Shown here in pieces: positions 23,285-31,741 of a stretch of 45,781 bases of DNA. The stretch is from Streptococcus oralis subsp. tigurinus AZ_3a. GTDB taxonomy: Bacteria > Bacillota > Bacilli > Lactobacillales > Streptococcaceae. The translations under genes and the position numbers were made by a program. The notes beneath the pieces were generated by a model. That model was not told the origin of the DNA. It made no database searches and worked only from the letters and a program-made list of their open reading frames with translations. Numbering within the stretch: position 1 is the first letter of the stretch; each line of letters begins with the position of its first letter. The DNA lies in NCBI GenBank assembly GCA_000344275.1, contig AORU01000016.1:1-45781 (forward strand), written 5' to 3'.

Positions 23285-24475
23285 TTATTTTTTCAAGCGT
23301 TCAACATCGCGTGCAATCACTAATTCTTCATCTGTTGGAATAACCAAGACACGAATTTTCGCTGCGTCCGTTGAGATATCTCCCGTTACACCAAAGACGT
23401 TCTTTTCTGGATCCACATCACAACCAAACCAAGAGATACCTGAAATGACATCCTCACGAACCAGAGTTGCATTTTCACCGATACCTGCTGTGAAGATAAT
23501 CGCATCTGCTCCATTTAGGACTGCAAGATATTGGCCGATATGTTTTTGGATACGATCAACGTACATTTCATAGGCTAAAGTCGCATCATGGTCTCCTGCT
23601 TCCTTAGCAGCAATCACATCACGCATATCGCTTGACTGACCAGAAACTCCCATGAGCCCTGATTCACGATTGAGAACGCGACTAATATCTTCTGGGGTAT
23701 TGAAATCCTCTGTATATTGCATGAGATAAGGGATGATAGCAGGGTCAATATCCCCTGTACGAGTTCCCATCATCACACCGCCGAGTGGTGTGAATCCCAT
23801 AGAAGTATCCACAGACTTCCCACCCTTAACAGCTGTGATAGAAGCCCCGTTACCAATATGGCAGGTAATCAATTTCAAATCTTCTAGAGGACGGCCCAAA
23901 AGTTTCGCAGCTTCTCCTGCGACAAACTGGTGGCTTGTACCATGAGCACCGTATTTACGAACCTTGTTTTCCGTGTAGTATTTAGTTGGTAGAGGATAGC
24001 GATAAGCCTTCTCTGGCATGGTTGTGTGGAATGAGGTATCAAATACGACAACACTGGTAATATCTGGAAGCAGTTCCTTAAATGCACGAATTCCAGCTGC
24101 ATTAGCTGGATTGTGAAGAGGAGCCAAGAGTCCCAACTCTTCAACTTTTTCTATCACATCTCCCTCAACAACTGTTGATTCCTTGAAATATTCACCACCT
24201 GCAACGACGCGGTGTCCGACACCTGTAATCTCGTCGTACCCTTTGATGATGTCAAAACGAATCAAGTCATCCAATAAAATTTTAACGGCTTGTGTATGGT
24301 CTTCAATATCAAGAATTTGTTGCTCCGAACGACCGTCAAATTTTACTGTTGAAATTGAGTCTTTCAATCCAATACGTTCAATCAAGCCTTTAGCCAAAAC
24401 TTTTTCCTCAGGCATTTGATAAAGTTGCCATTTCAAGCTTGAGCTTCCTGCATTGATTGCAATTGTTTTTGTCAT
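23285..24475 (-). CDS. ackA: acetate kinase
   Basis: Makes ATP and acetate from acetyl phosphate, the main ATP-yielding branch of mixed-acid fermentation and, in streptococci, of pyruvate oxidase metabolism. The 396-residue protein starts [17 protein letters not shown] and contains the ASKHA-family stretches [22 protein letters not shown] and [10 protein letters not shown] chose the ATG at 24475; an upstream ATG (24505) would put the cre site inside the gene and adds no conserved sequence. pta is not in the window. Confidence 0.96.
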   Translation of the reverse strand: MTKTIAINAGSSSLKWQLYQMPEEKVLAKGLIERIGLKDSISTVKFDGRSEQQILDIEDHTQAVKILLDDLIRFDIIKGYDEITGVGHRVVAGGEYFKESTVVEGDVIEKVEELGLLAPLHNPANAAGIRAFKELLPDITSVVVFDTSFHTTMPEKAYRYPLPTKYYTENKVRKYGAHGTSHQFVAGEAAKLLGRPLEDLKLITCHIGNGASITAVKGGKSVDTSMGFTPLGGVMMGTRTGDIDPAIIPYLMQYTEDFNTPEDISRVLNRESGLMGVSGQSSDMRDVIAAKEAGDHDATLAYEMYVDRIQKHIGQYLAVLNGADAIIFTAGIGENATLVREDVISGISWFGCDVDPEKNVFGVTGDISTDAAKIRVLVIPTDEELVIARDVERLKK

Positions 24476-24490
24476 AAGATGATACCTCTT

Positions 24491-24504
24491 TTTAAGCGTT
24501 TTCA
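24491..24504. promoter_or_regulatory. perfect CcpA (cre) site at the ackA start site
   Basis: Read on the minus strand, TGAAAACGCTTAAA matches the cre consensus at every position. It begins 3 bp after the -10 and covers the expected transcription start. Confidence 0.8.
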
Positions 24505-24507
24505 TCT

Positions 24508-24516
24508 ATTATAACA
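24508..24516 (-). promoter_or_regulatory. ackA promoter (extended -10)
   Basis: TGT-TATAAT on the minus strand (-10 at 24508-24513); the -35 region (CTGAAA) is weak. Confidence 0.7.
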
Positions 24517-24525
24517 GAATCTCTT

Positions 24526-25479
24526 TTATATTTCAGTACCTTTGCTCCAATTTTGAAAATTTTCTTTAAAGGTCAACAAAACTGACGGATCTTGCAAGCT
24601 AGTAAGAGGGTAGACAAAGGGTTCTGTTTCTTTATCTCTTTTCTTCTGTAAGACAAAAATACTTTTAGCTTGACTGGCCGTTGAAAAAATATCCTCTGGT
24701 AAGGCGATGATAGCAGCCAGACTCACTTCATCTTTGAGCCACCCTTTTAATAAATCACTTTGAGGGCTGGTCAATAAATCACTCGGAGCTAGAAAAATAG
24801 CATAGCCATCTGACTTAAGGTACTTGAGGCCTTGTTCCATCAGCAAATGGTGGGCATAGGTATGCTCTTGACTAGAAGCCACTTGATAGCGTGAAGCGAT
24901 GGAATCGTCTGGGTAATAGCCAACAGGCAAGTCGCTGATGACCACGTCGCTTTCTTTAAGCATTTGCGGACGAACGGCATCTCCTTGGACAAAACCAGCC
25001 TGTAAACCAATCACATCTGCCATACTAGCTGCCAAATCAATCAGCAAGTCATCCACTTCGATTCCCAAGTAATCTACTTTTTTAGCAAGAGAAGTCAAGA
25101 AAGTAGCCCCCAAAATCCCCATACCAGAACCTATTTCGAGGATGCTAATCTCCTCTTGTTCAAACAACTCTTCTACAACAAGTACCAAGAGGAGGGAAAT
25201 GGCATCTGGTGTAAACTGGTGATTGGCCTGTAAAGGCTCCGTTTGTCCTGCCTTCATCAAGAGAAACTGGTAGGTCTTGAGCCACTCTTCCTTGCGAAGC
25301 GCTAAGCGTTTAAGGGCTTGATTGTTCTCTTTGACCTGTTCTAGCTCGGTCTCGCCATCTAGGTAGATACTATTTTGCTCTACCAAGGCGTCATAAAAGT
25401 TGGTCGTCAAATCACTTTGGATGACTTGGACATTCTCTAGTAAATACGTATAAGCTTGTTCAATTTTTTCAAAATCCAT
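24526..25479 (-). CDS. YtxK-like class I SAM-dependent methyltransferase
   Basis: Probable DNA or RNA adenine-type methyltransferase of the family found after comG operons (COG0827, YtxK-like). The 317-residue protein has an SAM-binding region with ILEIGSGMGILGATFL (about 117-132) and an acidic GIEVDD. In place of NPPY it has SDLPVGYYP, a divergent catalytic motif also characteristic of this group. No target-recognition domain is obvious, and the substrate is unknown. It follows the comG operon and another methyltransferase but is separated by a terminator. The ATG at 25479 has AGGA very close by and an extended -10 six bases upstream, so it may be leaderless. Confidence 0.8.
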   Translation of the reverse strand: MDFEKIEQAYTYLLENVQVIQSDLTTNFYDALVEQNSIYLDGETELEQVKENNQALKRLALRKEEWLKTYQFLLMKAGQTEPLQANHQFTPDAISLLLVLVVEELFEQEEISILEIGSGMGILGATFLTSLAKKVDYLGIEVDDLLIDLAASMADVIGLQAGFVQGDAVRPQMLKESDVVISDLPVGYYPDDSIASRYQVASSQEHTYAHHLLMEQGLKYLKSDGYAIFLAPSDLLTSPQSDLLKGWLKDEVSLAAIIALPEDIFSTASQAKSIFVLQKKRDKETEPFVYPLTSLQDPSVLLTFKENFQNWSKGTEI

Positions 25480-25485
25480 ATTCCT

Positions 25486-25494
25486 ATCTTATCA
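25486..25494 (-). promoter_or_regulatory. possible leaderless promoter of the YtxK-like gene
   Basis: TGA-TAAGAT on the minus strand (-10 at 25486-25491), then 6 bp to the ATG. AGGA within those 6 bp could alternatively be a Shine-Dalgarno. Confidence 0.4.
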
Positions 25495-25524
25495 AATTTC
25501 CCTCCTTTTTTCCATCTGAAGAGA

Positions 25525-25556
25525 AAAAATCACTGCTTTAGTCCGCGAGTGATTTT
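25525..25556 (-). terminator. terminator after the small methyltransferase
   Basis: AAAATCACT and AGTGATTTT pair around a 13-base loop, overlapping the last codons of the gene; T's follow on the minus strand. Confidence 0.75.
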
Positions 25557-26128
25557 TGGGCTACTGTTAAAAAGAGTTCTGCATAATTTCCTAGGAAAAG
25601 ACCTTCTGCACTGTAGATGATCTGACTGTCAATGCTCGAAAAACCAAACTGGGCGAGCTTGGTTTCCAGTTCAGCTAAATCAAAACCATGATGGTTCGGC
25701 TCTATCTTGGTAAAATCAGCAACGAGGAGTTGTCCATCTTTCCTCAAATGTTGATGAAACAGTGAGAGAGCCGCATCCAAATCAGGCATATGATGAAGAA
25801 CCCTACAAACAACAATGAGATCAAACTCTTTCTCCAAGGGATTTTCCAGTAAATCCTGCTCCAAAAACTGGATATTCTTGATTTCTTGCTGCTCTGCTTT
25901 CAAACGGGCTTGCTCCAGCATTTTCTCTGAGATATCTACAAGGGTAACCGACTTGGCCTGCTTGGCTAGGGGCAAAGCTAATAGACCTGTCCCACCACCG
26001 AAATCCAATATTGCCGTGTCTGATAGAAGAGCGATCTGTTTCTCGACCGCTTGACACACCAAATTTGCAAGAAAGATATTTTTGGGCGAATCAAAAGTTT
26101 CTGCTTTGTGATTAAAATCGTGTTTCAT
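25538..26128 (-). CDS. class I SAM-dependent methyltransferase
   Basis: Small-molecule-type methyltransferase of unknown substrate. The 196-residue protein is close to a bare Rossmann methyltransferase domain. It has the SAM motif ILDFGGGTGLLALPLA (40-55), VTLVDISEKML with the ribose-binding aspartate, and VCRVLHHMPD, as in UbiE/BioC-like enzymes. It follows comGG by 32 bp but has no Shine-Dalgarno; an extended -10 ends 6 bp before the ATG. It may be transcribed both from comG and from its own leaderless promoter. Confidence 0.82.
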   Translation of the reverse strand: MKHDFNHKAETFDSPKNIFLANLVCQAVEKQIALLSDTAILDFGGGTGLLALPLAKQAKSVTLVDISEKMLEQARLKAEQQEIKNIQFLEQDLLENPLEKEFDLIVVCRVLHHMPDLDAALSLFHQHLRKDGQLLVADFTKIEPNHHGFDLAELETKLAQFGFSSIDSQIIYSAEGLFLGNYAELFLTVAQKSLAD

Positions 26129-26134
26129 GCTTTT

Positions 26135-26143
26135 AGTTTAGCA
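26135..26143 (-). promoter_or_regulatory. possible leaderless promoter of the small methyltransferase
   Basis: TGC-TAAACT on the minus strand (-10 at 26135-26140), 6 bp before the ATG at 26128; no Shine-Dalgarno is present. Confidence 0.45.
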
Positions 26144-26160
26144 CAAAGTAGTTGAATTGA

Positions 26161-26574
26161 CTAGGATTTGTCTTTCTTTTCAGGCTTTTCTTCTGATTTT
26201 TTCTTCCCTGCTTGATTGCTTGAATCAGTCGCTACCTCTTCCTTTTTAGCTGTTTTCTTTTCTTGGTTTTTCATCGGAGGAAAGAGAAATTCATAGTTGC
26301 CCTTATTCATACGAACACTTGTTGCAAAACCTGTTTTCGTATTGTGATACCTGACTTTTCCTAAGTTGAAGACTCGTTCCCCACTTTCTTGCTCAGCCTT
26401 ATCTTTACTTCGCTTGGCCATGGCAAAAGCTGCCAGCTTTTCTTTGTTTAGGGCAAAGTCTTTGTGATGGGCTACTTGCCGATTCAAATAAAACTGCAAC
26501 AAAAGGCTAAAAATGGCTGCCATGGTGACTGCATATAAAAGAACGCCTGCCTTAACTTTTTGTTTTTTCCACAC
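26161..26574 (-). CDS. comGG: ComGG, competence minor pilin
   Basis: Last gene of the DNA-uptake pilus operon. The 137-residue protein has a basic start ([10 protein letters not shown]), one hydrophobic helix (about 9-29) and a lysine/glutamate-rich tail ([13 protein letters not shown]). Like other ComGG proteins it lacks a classical prepilin cleavage motif. It overlaps comGF by 23 bp, implying coupled translation. Confidence 0.88.
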   Translation of the reverse strand: MWKKQKVKAGVLLYAVTMAAIFSLLLQFYLNRQVAHHKDFALNKEKLAAFAMAKRSKDKAEQESGERVFNLGKVRYHNTKTGFATSVRMNKGNYEFLFPPMKNQEKKTAKKEEVATDSSNQAGKKKSEEKPEKKDKS

Positions 26575-27013
26575 GATAGATGAACTCCCTTTCTAGGCCC
26601 TTTTGAAATTGGAAACGAAAGCGAACCAATTGATTTTCCTCTGTAATCTGTGCTGATTTGAGTCCATAAACCATAGGTTGGTAGCCCCGTCCGCTGGTAT
26701 CGGTCTTCCGAAAATCATCCGATTTAAACTTCCCTATAGAGATAGCCTTACCATCCTGTTTCATGTAGAGGCGATTGCCTTCTACCTTTTCAAACTGCGA
26801 ACGTTCTAACTCTGCCTCCAGCTGATCCACAAACAAGAGCCACTCCTTTTGCTCGCTTTGCTGCTGGTAACGAACTTCTGAAATGAGGAGCTGACTCATA
26901 GCCTGAAAGAGGAGCAAGCCTCCGCTAATGACGATAAGGGCAATCAGAGATTCTAAAAGAGTGAACGCTCTTACCTTACTGCTCTTTAAGGTCGAGTAGC
27001 TTCTCTGAACCAT
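26552..27013 (-). CDS. comGF: ComGF, competence minor pilin
   Basis: Pseudopilin of the competence pilus. The 153-residue protein has a prepilin-type N-terminus, [19 protein letters not shown], with predicted processing by PilD/ComC before the F. The globular C-terminal part includes [17 protein letters not shown] chose the ATG at 27013 because GGAGG lies 7 bases upstream; the longer frame from 27037 lacks this. It overlaps comGE by 38 bp. Confidence 0.88.
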   Translation of the reverse strand: MVQRSYSTLKSSKVRAFTLLESLIALIVISGGLLLFQAMSQLLISEVRYQQQSEQKEWLLFVDQLEAELERSQFEKVEGNRLYMKQDGKAISIGKFKSDDFRKTDTSGRGYQPMVYGLKSAQITEENQLVRFRFQFQKGLEREFIYRVEKTKS

Positions 27014-27278
27014 GATAGACCTCCACTCCTTTTTCACTAGAAAACACCTGAATCTCCACTCCGTTTATGTTTACCTGATTTTGACCTGTCTGCAGAGCCA
27101 TCTTCGCCACACGTAAGACTTCCTCTTTTTGCAAGATTTCTGCCTCTTCTTGTCTATTTTTCTGAATTTGTCCCAAAAGAAGGGTCGCAATGCTGGCAAA
27201 CACTGCCAAAGCTACTACTGCTTCTAGTAAGATCACTGCCCTAATTTTTTGTTTCCTTAATGCGTTTAATTTTTCCAT
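26976..27278 (-). CDS. comGE: ComGE, competence minor pilin
   Basis: The 100-residue protein has a basic N-terminus followed by [20 protein letters not shown], a pilin-like hydrophobic helix with the conserved E5-like glutamate (LLE), and a short periplasmic-type domain. It overlaps comGD by 38 bp and comGF by 38 bp, typical of this tightly packed operon. Confidence 0.87.
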   Translation of the reverse strand: MEKLNALRKQKIRAVILLEAVVALAVFASIATLLLGQIQKNRQEEAEILQKEEVLRVAKMALQTGQNQVNINGVEIQVFSSEKGVEVYHGSEKLLDLKEQ

Positions 27279-27675
27279 TTCCTAGATATAATTGATAGCG
27301 AATCGCTCCTCTACTGGTCTGAAATTCAACCTTAGCCAGGGACGAATTGCCCCCAGCTCGGTCAAATATAATGCTTTGTCCTGATGGCGCCTGAATTTCT
27401 TTAGGGACGGTCAACTTTTGACTGCCATTGCTGATCGTCTGCCCATCTAAGTTTAGACTAGTCTTTTGCTGACTGGTAACACTGCGTTTTTGCGTTTCCC
27501 GATAGAGTTCTTCAAACTCCATAAAGAAAATCTGCTCCTCTACCGCCGCAAAACTGGACTGAACAGAACCGGACAAGCCCAAAGCAAGGATACTCACAAG
27601 TCCCAAAACTAAGAGACTTTCAAGCATAGTAAAGGCCTTAATCTGCAACAGTTTGACTTGTTTTTTGTTTTGCAT
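27241..27675 (-). CDS. comGD: ComGD, competence minor pilin
   Basis: The 144-residue protein has a prepilin motif IKAFTMLESLLVLGLVSIL after a short basic leader. The C-terminal domain includes SGQSIIFDRAGG and [11 protein letters not shown] chose the ATG at 27675 (MQNKKQVKLL): it gives the usual short leader. The longer frame from 27753 lies inside comGC. There is no good Shine-Dalgarno, so coupling to comGC (38-bp overlap) is likely. A start nearer the motif is also possible. Confidence 0.85.
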   Translation of the reverse strand: MQNKKQVKLLQIKAFTMLESLLVLGLVSILALGLSGSVQSSFAAVEEQIFFMEFEELYRETQKRSVTSQQKTSLNLDGQTISNGSQKLTVPKEIQAPSGQSIIFDRAGGNSSLAKVEFQTSRGAIRYQLYLGNGKIKRIKETKN

Positions 27676-27961
27676 GGTAGTCTTTATAAGCTTTGGCTTG
27701 CTCAGCTGTGATACGACCGTCCGCTTGTAATTTGCTGAGGCTAGCATCTTCATTCTTGTCCAGACTATAGAGCTCTGCCTGGCTTTCTACGACCTTGACA
27801 ACAGCAGCTTTTCCTTTGTCATCTACGGCATCCTTTTGCTTGGTCAAATTGGGCACAAAGAGCAAGAGAAGAACGCCGATGATGAGCAAGACCACTAACA
27901 TTTCTACCAAAGTGAAAGCTTTAACCTTGGCTTTTTTTAAATTTGTCATGAGTTTTTTCAT
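27638..27961 (-). CDS. comGC: ComGC, major competence pilin
   Basis: Main subunit of the transformation pilus that captures DNA. The 107-residue precursor has the leader MKKLMTNLKKAKVKA before the processing motif FTLVEMLVVLLIIGVLLLL, with the E5 glutamate intact. The mature domain is short and helical, with DKNEDASLSKLQADGRIT. GGAGG lies upstream, overlapping the end of comGB, giving the major pilin its own ribosome entry. Confidence 0.93.
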   Translation of the reverse strand: MKKLMTNLKKAKVKAFTLVEMLVVLLIIGVLLLLFVPNLTKQKDAVDDKGKAAVVKVVESQAELYSLDKNEDASLSKLQADGRITAEQAKAYKDYHAKQKTSQTVAD

Positions 27962-27962
27962 T

Positions 27963-28979
27963 TTAAAAATTTACCTCCATATTTTGATACATGGGCATAA
28001 GCATTGCCGCATAAAGTAAAACGATAATCAGGGCCACAAAGATAAAAACCAGTGGCTGTACTAAGTTCATGGTACGTTTGACTCGGGTAAAAAAAGCTTC
28101 CCAAGTTTTTTCAGCATAGATTTCCAACTCACTCCCCAGCTTGGACTTGACTTCCCCATACTCAATGATGAGACTCAACTCCTTTTTAAAGAAAGGATAG
28201 GTTCCTATAGTCTGAGAAAATTCGCGGCCATTTTGCAGGGCTTGAGCCAGATCTTGACCGATTTCTTTAAAGAGCTGGGAACCTTGTTCCTGCATGACCT
28301 GAAAAATCTGCGTCAGCTCCATCCCCTGTGAAATCATATTGCCCCATTCACGCGCGTAATAGGCCGTCAGATAGGTCTGGACAAAGATTCCAAGAAAGGG
28401 AATCCGTGCTAACATAGAGAAGATCCGCATCTTAGAACTTCTTTTGTAGAAAGTGAGAGCTAAAAGTAGAGACAGAGAGCAAGCCAACACTAGTCCCAGA
28501 AAAATTTGTGGCAGATTGCCAATGATTTGAGTGGCGATATTGCTACTGTCCAGTTGAGGCAGCAAATAGTTTCTCAACCCCAACATGATTAGCAGGAGAA
28601 ATCCCAGCAAAATCAAAGGATAGGTCGCTACTTCGATTAACTTTTTCTTGACCTTGGACAAATTATCCAGATATTCTTCTATCTTCCCCAGACTCAGATG
28701 GAGATTTCCATGAACTTCAGCTAGAGATAATTGGGTCACAATAGCACTTGAAAAGCCCAAACTTTCCATCATTTCTGAGAAGGATTTCCCCTGAGACAAG
28801 CCTTGGTGCATCTGGGCTACATAGTCCTTTTCCAGCAGGGCACTTCTGCCCAAGAAAGAAGTAATTTCCACCAAATGAAAGCCACTGGAGAAGAGGTTGT
28901 TAAACAAGGTGATGATTTTCTTCTGCTTAGCTGTAGCTAATTTTTTCCGTTTCAGCCTGAAGACTTGTGATATGTCCAT
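27963..28979 (-). CDS. comGB: ComGB, competence pilus platform protein
   Basis: Polytopic inner-membrane platform of the type IV pilus-like machine. The 338-residue protein matches the GspF/PilC family with two F-domains and three membrane segments (about 138-160, 187-208 and near the C-terminus in PLVFIFVALIIVLLYAAML). I chose the ATG at 28979 (MDISQVFRLKRKKL), the start I remember for the pneumococcal protein. It overlaps comGA by 53 bp and lacks a strong Shine-Dalgarno, so it is probably coupled. Confidence 0.9.
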   Translation of the reverse strand: MDISQVFRLKRKKLATAKQKKIITLFNNLFSSGFHLVEITSFLGRSALLEKDYVAQMHQGLSQGKSFSEMMESLGFSSAIVTQLSLAEVHGNLHLSLGKIEEYLDNLSKVKKKLIEVATYPLILLGFLLLIMLGLRNYLLPQLDSSNIATQIIGNLPQIFLGLVLACSLSLLLALTFYKRSSKMRIFSMLARIPFLGIFVQTYLTAYYAREWGNMISQGMELTQIFQVMQEQGSQLFKEIGQDLAQALQNGREFSQTIGTYPFFKKELSLIIEYGEVKSKLGSELEIYAEKTWEAFFTRVKRTMNLVQPLVFIFVALIIVLLYAAMLMPMYQNMEVNF

Positions 28980-29868
28980 CTTTAAGAAGCTGATCAATCT
29001 GCTCATTCCAGCTAGTTGGTTTGTGTTCTTGATAGTCTTTGTTTGCAAAGTCAACGATTCCTCCTCCCCCAATTAATCTCTGGTAGCAGACGCCTTGCAG
29101 GACAACTGTTAGTTCCTCCTCCGTCACCCCCAACTCCAGAAGACGTTCATAAACACCTCGGATACTCTTGGCATGAATGGTTGAAAAGACCGTCGCACCT
29201 GTCAAACTAGCTCTGACCACTGCACGCGCTGTTTCGCTATCCCGAATTTCACCAATAATCAAGAGGTCCGGACGATGCCGGAGAGACAGTTTGATCAGAT
29301 TTTCATAGGTCAAGCCAATCGCTTCATTTAACTGCAACTGGAGCATGTCTTCCTGTTTGATTTCTACTGGGTCTTCGATAGACATAACTTGCTGCCCCTT
29401 AAAGAGGGACTTAGCTAATTCGTGCATCAAGGTCGTCTTGCCGCTTCCAACTGGACCTGCAAAGAGATAGAGACCCCGCTGCCTGTACTGCTCACCCAGT
29501 TCGTTCATATCCTGAAACCAGAAATGCAGTTCTTGTTCCTCATCGTGCAACAAACGAATGACCAAACTCTCATGCCCCCGATAATCTCCCACGGTAGACA
29601 AACGCAGAGAAGACACCTTCTCCCCATGCTGGTAGTCGCAAGAACCCAGCTGACTACGCCTTTTCTCTCCTACGTTCATACCCGCCACAAACTTAAAATG
29701 ACTAATCACAGCAGCTAAAACATCAAACTCATAGGAGTCAACTAGACACCGCTCGTCTCCAACCCGCATGTGAAGTTCATAGGACTTTTCCTTGGGGATA
29801 AAATAGATATCCTGAGCCTTCTTTTCTTTCGCAGTAGCAATAATTTTCTGTGCAATTTCTTGTACCAT
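28927..29868 (-). CDS. comGA: ComGA, competence pilus assembly ATPase
   Basis: Cytoplasmic ATPase powering pilus assembly. The 313-residue protein has the Walker A motif GPVGSGKTT (138-146), the aspartate box around SIEDPVEI, Walker B in LLIIGEIRD (about 205-213) and the histidine box TGATVFSTIHA. It is the first gene of comGA-GG. AAGGAGG precedes the ATG and a ComX box lies upstream. Confidence 0.95.
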   Translation of the reverse strand: MVQEIAQKIIATAKEKKAQDIYFIPKEKSYELHMRVGDERCLVDSYEFDVLAAVISHFKFVAGMNVGEKRRSQLGSCDYQHGEKVSSLRLSTVGDYRGHESLVIRLLHDEEQELHFWFQDMNELGEQYRQRGLYLFAGPVGSGKTTLMHELAKSLFKGQQVMSIEDPVEIKQEDMLQLQLNEAIGLTYENLIKLSLRHRPDLLIIGEIRDSETARAVVRASLTGATVFSTIHAKSIRGVYERLLELGVTEEELTVVLQGVCYQRLIGGGGIVDFANKDYQEHKPTSWNEQIDQLLKDGHITSLQAETEKISYS

Positions 29869-29887
29869 ACCGCCCTCCTTATCTAAC

Positions 29888-29895
29888 TATTCGCA
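29888..29895 (-). promoter_or_regulatory. ComX-dependent promoter box (cin-box) of comG
   Basis: TGCGAATA on the minus strand differs at one base from the TACGAATA consensus for ComX. It is preceded by a T-rich tract and lies 19 bp before the comGA ATG. It explains how comX in this window controls comG. Confidence 0.85.
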
Positions 29896-29900
29896 AAAAA

Positions 29901-29928
29901 ATAAAAAAAGCAACTTAAAAAGTTACTT
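29901..29928 (-). terminator. terminator of the DUF1033 gene
   Basis: AAGTAACTT and AAGTTGCTT pair around a 3-base loop, followed by a long T tract on the minus strand that runs up to the ComX box. Confidence 0.8.
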
Positions 29929-29930
29929 TT

Positions 29931-30296
29931 TTATCTCCATTTCATGCGGCAAGAACGGTGCTTTTCTTGACCTGTTTGTTTTTCGTAACCTGGACGTAGC
30001 TTTTCATCGGGAATGACTTGCCCATCTTGTAAAAGTGCCAAAGAATGGTACTGTTGCAAATACTCATCACACTCATCACACCAGCGTTTATCAGCAGGAT
30101 CCCAAAAGATAGTCATCAAATCACTCCGACTCTTATAAAGAGGATTCTTCTTTTCCAGCCCAAACCAGCAGGATTTATAATATTTTAGAGCATCATAATA
30201 CTTGTCAAAAGATTGACTCATGATGACATCTTCTTCCCAACCTTCTATGAACCACCACGGTTCAAAGTCCCCATACATTTCTATAACACGATACAT
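29931..30296 (-). CDS. DUF1033 family protein
   Basis: Function unknown. The 121-residue protein is rich in aromatic residues, with MYGDFEPWWFIEGWEEDV (7-24) and TIFWDPADKRWCDECDEYL (about 62-80), characteristic of DUF1033 in streptococci and lactobacilli. The CDEC pair could bind metal. AAGGAAG precedes the ATG. It lies between nagA and comGA on its own transcript; a TATAAT at 30322-30327 on the minus strand may be its -10. Confidence 0.82.
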   Translation of the reverse strand: MYRVIEMYGDFEPWWFIEGWEEDVIMSQSFDKYYDALKYYKSCWFGLEKKNPLYKSRSDLMTIFWDPADKRWCDECDEYLQQYHSLALLQDGQVIPDEKLRPGYEKQTGQEKHRSCRMKWR

Positions 30297-30410
30297 TCTT
30301 ACTACTTCCTTTGTACCGTATATTATATCTAATTTTTTAATACAAGAAAAGGATTTTGCTTATTTCCCCCATTAGAAACTTCTTTAAGCCTGTTATTTTC
30401 ATCTGATAAT

Positions 30411-30443
30411 AAAAATAGGAGTCCTTTATTGACCCCTATTTTT
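30411..30443 (-). terminator. nagA terminator
   Basis: AAAAATAGG and CCTATTTTT pair around a 15-base loop, with T's following on the minus strand. Confidence 0.78.
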
Positions 30444-30449
30444 ATCTTT

Positions 30450-31601
30450 TTAGGCTTGATAACGTTTCACACCGTCTAGATAGGTTGCTACCAATTCCAA
30501 ATCTTTATCTAGTACGATAAAGTCAGCGTCATAACCTTCACGGATTTGACCACAGACATCATCGATGTGAACAGATTTTGCTGGGTTGAGGCTGGCCATC
30601 ATGACTGCTTCATGCGGATTCGCAATGCCCCATTCGACTACATTTTTCAAACCGTCCTTGAGTTTGAGGATAGAACCTGCCAAATTGCCTGTAGATTTGA
30701 GGCGAGCAGTTCCATTGGCAACAACTACTGGGAATTCTCCCAACATGTAATCTCCATCTTCCAAGCCACCAGCTGTCATACAGTCTGTGATAAGGGCAAT
30801 ATTTTCAGTTCCTTTTTGTTTGAGCAAAATATCACAGGCCTTTGGATCCACGTGATGACCGTCACAAATCAATTCAGCGTAAGTATGTGGCAATTCATAC
30901 ATGGCTCCCACCATACCGAGCTCACGGTGAGTCAAGCCACGCATCCCATTGTAGGCATGCACCCAAACGCTTGCTCCAGCATCGACTGCTTTTTTAGCTT
31001 CATCAAAAGTCGCATTTGAGTGTCCAAGAGCAACAGTCACTCCTTCACCCGTAATCGTACGAACAAAGTCTTCTACACCTTCACGTTCTGGCGCAAGGGC
31101 GATTTTATTGAGCAAGCCATTGGCTGCTTTTTGCCAAGCACGAAACTCATCCATACGAGGATCTTTCATGTAAGCAGGGTTTTGAGCTCCCTTGTATTTC
31201 TCTGTGAAATAAGGCCCTTCAAAATAGATTCCACGAATCTTGGCTCCACTTGCTTCCTGATAACGAGCACCGATATTTTCAGTTACCGCAAGCAACTGCT
31301 CGTAAGAGGAAGTCAACGTCGTTGGCAAGAAGCTGGTAACACCCGTGCTAAGCAAGCCTTCACTCATGGTATGAAGGGTTCCTTCGATATTATTATCCAT
31401 GACATCGACACCACCAAATCCATGAATGTGGGTATCCACAAGTCCTGGGGCAATGCTATAACCTGTATAGTCAATCACCTCAGCTCCTTCAGGAATCTGT
31501 TCTACATGTTTGCCAAACTTGCCATCCACAAGTTCCAAGTAACCGCCACGACGAACTCCGTGGGGATAGAAAAACTGATCCGCTTTAATATAATTAGGCA
31601 T
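30450..31601 (-). CDS. nagA: N-acetylglucosamine-6-phosphate deacetylase
   Basis: Deacetylates GlcNAc 6-phosphate so that NagB can pass it to glycolysis, and recycles cell-wall sugars. The 383-residue amidohydrolase has the metal motif DTHIHGFGG (H58, H60), GHSNATFDEA and the catalytic-aspartate region LITDCMTAGG. AAGGAGG precedes the ATG. The gene is alone, with a promoter overlapped by a NagR-type operator. Pneumococcal genomes, as I recall them, have an alcohol dehydrogenase gene between this and the DUF1033 gene; none is here. Confidence 0.95.
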   Translation of the reverse strand: MPNYIKADQFFYPHGVRRGGYLELVDGKFGKHVEQIPEGAEVIDYTGYSIAPGLVDTHIHGFGGVDVMDNNIEGTLHTMSEGLLSTGVTSFLPTTLTSSYEQLLAVTENIGARYQEASGAKIRGIYFEGPYFTEKYKGAQNPAYMKDPRMDEFRAWQKAANGLLNKIALAPEREGVEDFVRTITGEGVTVALGHSNATFDEAKKAVDAGASVWVHAYNGMRGLTHRELGMVGAMYELPHTYAELICDGHHVDPKACDILLKQKGTENIALITDCMTAGGLEDGDYMLGEFPVVVANGTARLKSTGNLAGSILKLKDGLKNVVEWGIANPHEAVMMASLNPAKSVHIDDVCGQIREGYDADFIVLDKDLELVATYLDGVKRYQA

Positions 31602-31651
31602 AATGATAACCTCCTTGATAGATTGATTCTAGAATTTATTATGTCAATTAC

Positions 31652-31680
31652 ATTATAAACCTTTCTTTTTCATTTGTAAA
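31652..31680 (-). promoter_or_regulatory. nagA promoter
   Basis: On the minus strand: -35 TTTACA (31675-31680), 17 bp, -10 TATAAT (31652-31657). Confidence 0.8.
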
Positions 31681-31694
31681 TGGTATAGACCTAT
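31679..31694. promoter_or_regulatory. NagR (dre-type) operator of nagA
   Basis: Read on the minus strand, ATAGGTCTATACCATT matches the streptococcal NagR site (ATTGGTCTATACCAAT, from memory) at 14 of 16 positions. It overlaps the edge of the -35, fitting repression by a GntR-family regulator. Confidence 0.75.
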
Positions 31695-31710
31695 TTTCTA
31701 GAGATATTTT

Positions 31711-31737
31711 AAAAGAGCTGGATTTTCCCAACTCTTT
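31711..31737 (-). terminator. terminator of the OatA-like gene
   Basis: AAAGAGTTGG and CCAGCTCTTT pair around a 6-base loop, followed by T's on the minus strand. Confidence 0.82.
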
Positions 31738-31741
31738 AATC

